From positions 1 through 9,172 of the forward strand of contig CAYZQE010000094.1 of the NCBI GenBank assembly GCA_964480635.1: a stretch of 9,172 nucleotides of DNA. Reading direction: 5' to 3'. The number at the start of each line of letters is the position of its first letter. Position 1 is the stretch's first letter. The notes beneath the pieces were generated by a model that saw only the letters and a list, made by a program, of their open reading frames with translations, made no database searches and had not been told where the DNA came from. This document shows positions 5,620-9,172 of this stretch, one piece after another. This stretch comes from CAYZQE01 sp964480635. Lineage in GTDB: Bacteria; Pseudomonadota; Gammaproteobacteria; GCA-001735895. The position numbers were made by a program, and so were the translations under genes.

Positions 5620-7164
5620 AGAATATTCAAAAGCGGCTAAAGAGGCTTTCGAACCTTCACCCATAGAAATAACAATTTGTTTATAGGGAACGGTTGTGAC
5701 ATCACCGCAGGCAAAAATACCTTCGACAGACGTTTTACATTTTTCATCAATGACTATTTCACCATAAGGGTTAAGTTCAACTAAGTCTTTTACAAATTGG
5801 CTGTTGGGAACTAAACCTATTTGCACAAAGACACCTTCTAAGGCGATATTGATCGCTTCTTCTGTTTCTCTATTTTTATATACAATACCATTAACTTTAC
5901 CGTTAATAGCCGTTATTTCACGGGTTTCTGCATTTTTAATAATGGTGATATTGTCAGTTTTATTCGCTTTATCAACTAATATTTGGTCAGCTTTTAAGTC
6001 AGGCATAAATTCAAAAACGGTCACAGATTTGACAATGCCAGCAAGATCCAACGCCGCTTCAATGCCAGAGTTACCACCACCTACAACGGCAATGTCTTTG
6101 CCTTTATAAAATGGGCCATCGCAATGAGGGCAGTAAGCGACACCATTACCTATATTTTCTTTTTCACCCGGAATACCAAGTTCACGCCAACGTGCGCCTG
6201 TTGCTACAATGATAGCTTTGCTTGTTATCACTTCACCAGAAGAAAGCGTTAGACTTTTAGTGTCACCATTTTCAATATGCTCGACGCTTAAGTGTTCTTT
6301 TAACGTCACGTTATAGTCATTTAAATGTTCTTTTAAAGAACCGACTAGCTCTGGGCCGGTTGTTTTTGAGACTGAAATTAAGTTTTCAATTCCCATGGTA
6401 TCTTTCACTTGGCCACCAAATGTTTTAGCTATTATGGTGACTTTTAAACCTTTACGTGCGCTGTATATCGCTGCGCTTACGCCACCAGGCCCGCCACCAA
6501 TAATGGTCACATCTTGCAATGGTAGTGCAGACTCAGTAAAGGTTTGTTTAATGTTTGGGGTGTGTTCAAGTAGTTTATCTATTAATACAGCTGCATCGAC
6601 TTTACCATTGGCAAATAATTCGCCATTTAAGTAAACACTCGGAACACCTTGTATGTCACGCTGTTTAATTAAATCGGGATAGATGCCACCATCAATCATT
6701 TCTGCGCTAATGTTTGGATTTAGCAATGCAAATTGATTTAATATTTGAACCACATCGGGGCAATTGTGGCAGCTTAAACTGATAAATACCTCGAAGTGCA
6801 TTTTTTCGTTTATATTACCTAAGATTGATTTTACTGAGCTATCCAGTTTTATTTCTGTACCTGAGGCGTGCAATAGGGCTAGCACTAATGAATTAAATTC
6901 ATGTCCTGCTGGAATACCAGAAAAACGGATACCCGTATCTTCGCCATCAGCTTCAAGCATAAAGCTCATAGCACTGCGTAGAAAACCATTAGTATCTCGT
7001 TGTTCAAATTGAATGTTGTCACTAACACCTGCAATGCCTGATAAAAAATCAACTAATTCTTGGCGTTTAGAGTGTTCGCCGGTTTGCAAAACAAACGTAA
7101 TTTTCTTTTGCATATTTGCCGTGTAACTTTTAACGGCGGTTAATAATTCATTGGTTAACATCAT
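5602..7164 (-). CDS. ahpF: Alkyl hydroperoxide reductase subunit F (NADH-dependent AhpC reductase)
   Basis: The product is a 520-residue cytoplasmic FAD protein that passes electrons from NADH to AhpC. The N-terminal double thioredoxin-like domain (1-205) carries the CHNC redox pair at 132-135, with GVPSVYLNGE as its cis-proline loop. The thioredoxin-reductase-like part begins with the FAD motif GGGPGG (223-228), contains the redox-active CPHC at 345-348, the pyridine-nucleotide motif GGGNSG (362-367) and the FAD-binding CGDVT (486-490). Length and order match E. coli AhpF. Two ATGs are adjacent; an AGGA lies 5 bases before the first and 8 before the second, so MLTNELL (start at 7161) may be the true N-terminus. 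It lies 70 bases downstream of ahpC, behind a hairpin. Confidence 0.97.
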   Translation of the reverse strand: MMLTNELLTAVKSYTANMQKKITFVLQTGEHSKRQELVDFLSGIAGVSDNIQFEQRDTNGFLRSAMSFMLEADGEDTGIRFSGIPAGHEFNSLVLALLHASGTEIKLDSSVKSILGNINEKMHFEVFISLSCHNCPDVVQILNQFALLNPNISAEMIDGGIYPDLIKQRDIQGVPSVYLNGELFANGKVDAAVLIDKLLEHTPNIKQTFTESALPLQDVTIIGGGPGGVSAAIYSARKGLKVTIIAKTFGGQVKDTMGIENLISVSKTTGPELVGSLKEHLNDYNVTLKEHLSVEHIENGDTKSLTLSSGEVITSKAIIVATGARWRELGIPGEKENIGNGVAYCPHCDGPFYKGKDIAVVGGGNSGIEAALDLAGIVKSVTVFEFMPDLKADQILVDKANKTDNITIIKNAETREITAINGKVNGIVYKNRETEEAINIALEGVFVQIGLVPNSQFVKDLVELNPYGEIVIDEKCKTSVEGIFACGDVTTVPYKQIVISMGEGSKASLAAFEYSLTGQW

Positions 7165-7180
7165 GTTATTCCTATTTATG

Positions 7181-7210
7181 TATCAGTCCATCCAAATTAA
7201 TGGACTGATA
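7181..7210 (-). other. Perfect 11-bp hairpin between ahpC and ahpF
   Basis: TATCAGTCCAT (7181-7191) and ATGGACTGATA (7200-7210) are exact reverse complements separated by an 8-base loop. In the minus-strand mRNA the hairpin lies in the ahpC-ahpF gap, 16 bases before the first ahpF ATG. No U-tract follows, so it is not a standard terminator. It probably acts as an mRNA stabiliser, a processing site or a partial attenuator that keeps AhpC more abundant than AhpF. Confidence 0.7.
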
Positions 7211-7234
7211 GGTCTAAGCTAATTAGAGGCTAGG

Positions 7235-7798
7235 TTAAATCTTGCCTACTAAATCTAAAGATGGCGCTAAAGTGGCTTCGCCTTCTTTCCATGCTGCTGG
7301 GCAAACTTCACCTGGGTGAGATGCAACATATTGTGCTGCTTTAACCTTGTTTAAAAGACTCGCTGCTTCACGTCCAATACCTTCTGCGGTAATTTCCATG
7401 GCTTGAATAATGCCGTCAGGATCAACAAGAAATGTGCCGCGATCTGCAAGGCCACTGTCTTCACGCATGCAATCAAAATTACGAGTGATGACACCCATAG
7501 GATCACCAATCATGGTGTATTTAATTTTGCCGATGGTGTCAGATGAATCGTGCCAAGCTTTATGAGAAAAATGTGTATCAGTTGATACTGAATAAATTTC
7601 GACATCACGCTTTTGAAATTCGTCATACGAGTCTGCAAGGTCGCCTAACTCAGTTGGGCATACAAAGGTGAAGTCAGCGGGGTAAAAGAAAAAGATGGAC
7701 CATTTTCCTTCCATATCTTCATTACTAATATCTAAAAATTCACCGTTTTTAAAAGCGGTTGCGTTGAAGGGTTTAATTTTAGTGTTTATTACTGCCAT
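7235..7798 (-). CDS. ahpC: Alkyl hydroperoxide reductase subunit C (typical 2-Cys peroxiredoxin)
   Basis: The product has 187 residues, the same length as E. coli AhpC. It is a cytoplasmic peroxiredoxin that reduces H2O2 and organic peroxides; its disulfide is re-reduced by AhpF. The peroxidatic Cys47 is in FYPADFTFVCPTE, and the resolving Cys166 is in HPGEVCPAAW. Arg120 in GLADRGTF corresponds to the conserved active-site arginine. The motif G-x-x-D (GDPMG, 98-102) and the C-terminal extension typical of AhpC-type oligomers are present. The Shine-Dalgarno AGGAG lies 7 bases before the ATG, the clearest ribosome binding site on this strand. It is first gene of ahpCF, divergent from oxyR, so OxyR activation is very likely. 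Confidence 0.98.
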   Translation of the reverse strand: MAVINTKIKPFNATAFKNGEFLDISNEDMEGKWSIFFFYPADFTFVCPTELGDLADSYDEFQKRDVEIYSVSTDTHFSHKAWHDSSDTIGKIKYTMIGDPMGVITRNFDCMREDSGLADRGTFLVDPDGIIQAMEITAEGIGREAASLLNKVKAAQYVASHPGEVCPAAWKEGEATLAPSLDLVGKI

Positions 7799-7828
7799 GG
7801 TGTTTCTCCTATAGGGATTAAAATAAAT

Positions 7829-7845
7829 ATGTTTGTTCTAAACAT
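7829..7845. promoter_or_regulatory. Inverted repeat near ahpC, candidate operator
   Basis: ATGTTTGTTCTAAACAT has 6-bp arms (ATGTTT/AAACAT) around GTTCT. It lies 31 bases upstream of the ahpC start and contains TGTTCTAAA (7834-7842), which recurs exactly in the second palindrome at 7902-7910. It could bind OxyR or overlap the ahpC promoter. It does not match the four ATAG-element E. coli OxyR consensus closely. Confidence 0.45.
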
Positions 7846-7891
7846 GGTATGGACTTTAGATGAATTTTTATGATTAGAAAAATTGGATTAA

Positions 7892-7908
7892 TAGAACATC
7901 ATGTTCTA
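7892..7908. promoter_or_regulatory. oxyR: Perfect 17-bp palindrome upstream of oxyR, candidate OxyR operator
   Basis: TAGAACATCATGTTCTA has two exact 8-bp arms around a central C. It ends 11 bases before the oxyR ATG, a position suited to autorepression, and lies about 95 bases upstream of ahpC, a position suited to activation. The outer ATAG (7891-7894) is reminiscent of OxyR half-elements, but the spacing departs from the E. coli consensus. Its centre (7900) is 63 bp from that of the other repeat (7837), near six helical turns. Confidence 0.6.
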
Positions 7909-7919
7909 AAATATTAAAT

Positions 7920-8822
7920 ATGATTTCTTTAAAACATTTAATTTATGCCTTAGCCGTGGAGCGTACGCTGCATTTTAAAAAAGCAGCTGAGCATTGTTCG
8001 GTTTCGCCTTCGGCATTGAGCACAGCCTTGCAAGCATTTGAGCGGCAATTAGGTTTTCAAGTGTTTGAACGAGACAATAAAAAGGTGCTCATTACGGCAT
8101 TAGGACAGCAAGTATTAGATAAGGCTAAGTCTATTAAGCTGTTAATGGATGATATTCATGTGCTAGGAGAAGAGCAAAGTAAACCACTTAGCGGACCAAT
8201 GAGCATTGGTATTATCCCAACAATTAGTCCTTTTATATTACCGATTATATTACCCGTATTACAAAACAACTATGCTAATTTAGAATTAGATATTAGTGAA
8301 GAGCAGTCACATGTTTTAGTAGAGCAAGTGAGAAATGGTGAGTTAGATACAGCTATTATCGCTTTACCTTATAAAATAGATGGTTTGTTAGCGTTTAAGT
8401 TTTGGCAAGAAAACTTTCATTGGATCACGCATTTTGAAGGGAATAAATCGAATCACACATTGATTAAAGCAGCTGATATTGATACTGATGAGCTTATTTT
8501 ATTAAAAGATGGGCATTGCTTAAAAGACCATGTGTTGTCAGCGTGTAATTTTGATGGTAATTCTTGGATTAACCTTAATGCCACCAGTTTAACCACTTTG
8601 GTTCAGTTAGTGGCGGGAAAGATAGGCTCAACCTTAGTGCCAGAAATGGCATTAGCATCATTGGTGGATAACAATGCGGCATTAGTTAAAGTGCCTTTAG
8701 ATGAAAAAGGGCCGCATAGAGAAATAGCCTTTATTGTGAGGCCGAATTATCCAAGGGTTAATGGCATAGAGCTTTTGATGGCTTTGTTTAATAAAGAGAT
8801 GACGAGGAAGATTCGAGGTTAA
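7920..8822 (+). CDS. oxyR: LysR-type peroxide sensor and regulator OxyR
   Basis: The product has 300 residues. The N-terminal winged helix-turn-helix (about 1-60, with HFKKAAEHCSVSPSALSTALQAFE as recognition region) is typical of LysR regulators, followed by a linker helix and a periplasmic-binding-protein-like sensor domain (about 90-290). The sensor carries DGHCLKD with Cys200 and a second Cys209, matching the peroxide-sensing pair C199/C208 of E. coli OxyR; oxidation forms a disulfide that changes DNA binding. ATG 7920 gives the standard OxyR start; there is no strong Shine-Dalgarno. It is divergent from ahpCF, the classical target, across a 121-base region with palindromes. Confidence 0.95.
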   Translation: MISLKHLIYALAVERTLHFKKAAEHCSVSPSALSTALQAFERQLGFQVFERDNKKVLITALGQQVLDKAKSIKLLMDDIHVLGEEQSKPLSGPMSIGIIPTISPFILPIILPVLQNNYANLELDISEEQSHVLVEQVRNGELDTAIIALPYKIDGLLAFKFWQENFHWITHFEGNKSNHTLIKAADIDTDELILLKDGHCLKDHVLSACNFDGNSWINLNATSLTTLVQLVAGKIGSTLVPEMALASLVDNNAALVKVPLDEKGPHREIAFIVRPNYPRVNGIELLMALFNKEMTRKIRG

Positions 8823-9172
8823 TCAGTTTTATTTTCTGCACTTTATATCTAGCTTAACGTCTTAAGTAGTCGTATTGTTTTGTTGTCTGTGTTTGGTTGA
8901 GAGTTGCGTGCTCATGCCGCACGGGCATTGTCTTTTTTTACACCAAAAAAGGCAAACAAAAACGTGCCCTTTATTAATAAGCCCTACGGGTTCCCACCGT
9001 ATTCACTTAATAAACAGGCGCATGGGAAACTCGCAAGCTCAAACAGCCCATGCTTAACCCTGTTATTAAGTGAATACGGTGGCTTATTAAAGAGGGAGTA
9101 AACCCTTAGTAAGTCAAGAAATAGTGTTTTCTGTATAGGTTTTACTATTGAGTGATGTGTTTTTAGCGTAAT
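8823..9172. other. Gene-free region downstream of oxyR
   Basis: This stretch has no convincing gene. It begins with AT-rich sequence holding a small hairpin CTTAA-CGTC-TTAAG (8853-8866), which may help end the oxyR transcript but has no T-tract directly after it. The composite palindromic repeat fills 8904-9092. The last 80 bases (9093-9172) show nothing I can name. Confidence 0.6.
8904..9092. repeat. Composite palindromic intergenic repeat, REP/MITE-like
   Basis: The core is a long imperfect palindrome. Bases 8994-9013 pair perfectly with 9063-9082 (20 bp); then, past a bulged A at 9014, CAGG 9015-9018 pairs with CCTG 9059-9062. Inside, GCATGGG (9020-9026) pairs with CCCATGC (9047-9053) around a 20-base loop. 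Outside, AATAAGC (8976-8982) pairs with GCTTATT (9082-9088), sharing G9082 with the core, and CTTTA (8969-8973) matches TAAAG (9088-9092), sharing T9088, giving overall symmetry 8969-9092. Upstream, GGGCA (8923-8927) can pair with TGCCC (8965-8969), enclosing CTTTTTT (8932-8938) / AAAAAAG (8945-8951). Short ORFs crossing it are artefacts of the repeat. It resembles dispersed intergenic repeats that I recall from marine gammaproteobacteria, often misannotated as tiny ORFs; copy number cannot be seen here. Confidence 0.65.

Noticed and set aside
5804..7012. Three plus-strand ORFs opposite ahpF (5804-6109, 6395-6634, 6764-7012), plus one minus-strand ORF opposite dsbC (4479-4712)
   Set aside because: They overlap well-supported genes on the other strand and show no recognisable motifs.
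1030..8866. Motif resembling CTTAACGT-TTAA at about 1030, 4042 and 8853
   Set aside because: It occurs outside intact genes, but it is short, AT-rich and imperfect, so chance is a sufficient explanation.
9047..9062. Integron attC site
   Set aside because: GCTTAAC fits RYYYAAC, but no GTTRRRY partner or integrase is visible and the stem is much longer and more perfect than in attC sites.
8875..9101. Two overlapping short ORFs of 60 and 65 codons after oxyR
   Set aside because: Both run across the palindromic repeat; their sequence is set by the repeat arms and the starts are non-ATG or lack a ribosome binding site.

Overview
The window is an AT-rich chromosomal segment of a gammaproteobacterium. 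The evidence is the close match of many products to enterobacterial-type families: ThiC, MsrB, CyaY, YajQ, DsbC, YbfF, AhpF, AhpC and OxyR. A secreted glycine/asparagine/tryptophan-rich protein of sulfur-globule type hints at a marine sulfur- or methyl-oxidising lineage, but this is inference. There are no tRNA or rRNA genes, no CRISPR array and no transposase.

Layout. Positions 1-200 are the 3' end of thiC. Positions 201-451 hold no convincing gene. Positions 452 to about 1297, on the minus strand, are a decayed or frameshifted gene for a TPR/coiled-coil-like protein. Positions 1470-3968 are a tightly packed plus-strand cluster: small DUF4870-like membrane protein, msrB, cyaY (frataxin), an unusual membrane-anchored Rieske-like protein, yajQ, and the secreted sulfur-globule-like protein. 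After 134 bases come dsbC and a ybfF-type esterase, overlapping by one base. ybfF meets ahpF head-on with an 18-base overlap. ahpF (5602-7164) and ahpC (7235-7798) lie on the minus strand, with ahpC promoter-proximal. oxyR (7920-8822) is divergent from ahpC across a 121-base region with two inverted repeats. The last 350 bases have no gene but contain a composite palindromic repeat of about 190 bases.

How the genes fit together. Much of the window concerns thiol, disulfide and Fe-S chemistry. AhpC/AhpF reduce peroxides at NADH cost under the peroxide sensor OxyR. MsrB repairs oxidised methionine. CyaY handles iron for Fe-S assembly. DsbC isomerises periplasmic disulfides. The most unusual gene is the one after cyaY. 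It has the layout of a bc1-type Rieske subunit (N-terminal membrane anchor, then Rieske fold with a GTDYGC box, a CSAA box and a SGR motif), but most of the residues that hold the [2Fe-2S] cluster are replaced. It appears to be a cluster-less Rieske paralogue travelling with a frataxin gene.

Protein family calls rest on motif recognition by eye; no database search was run.
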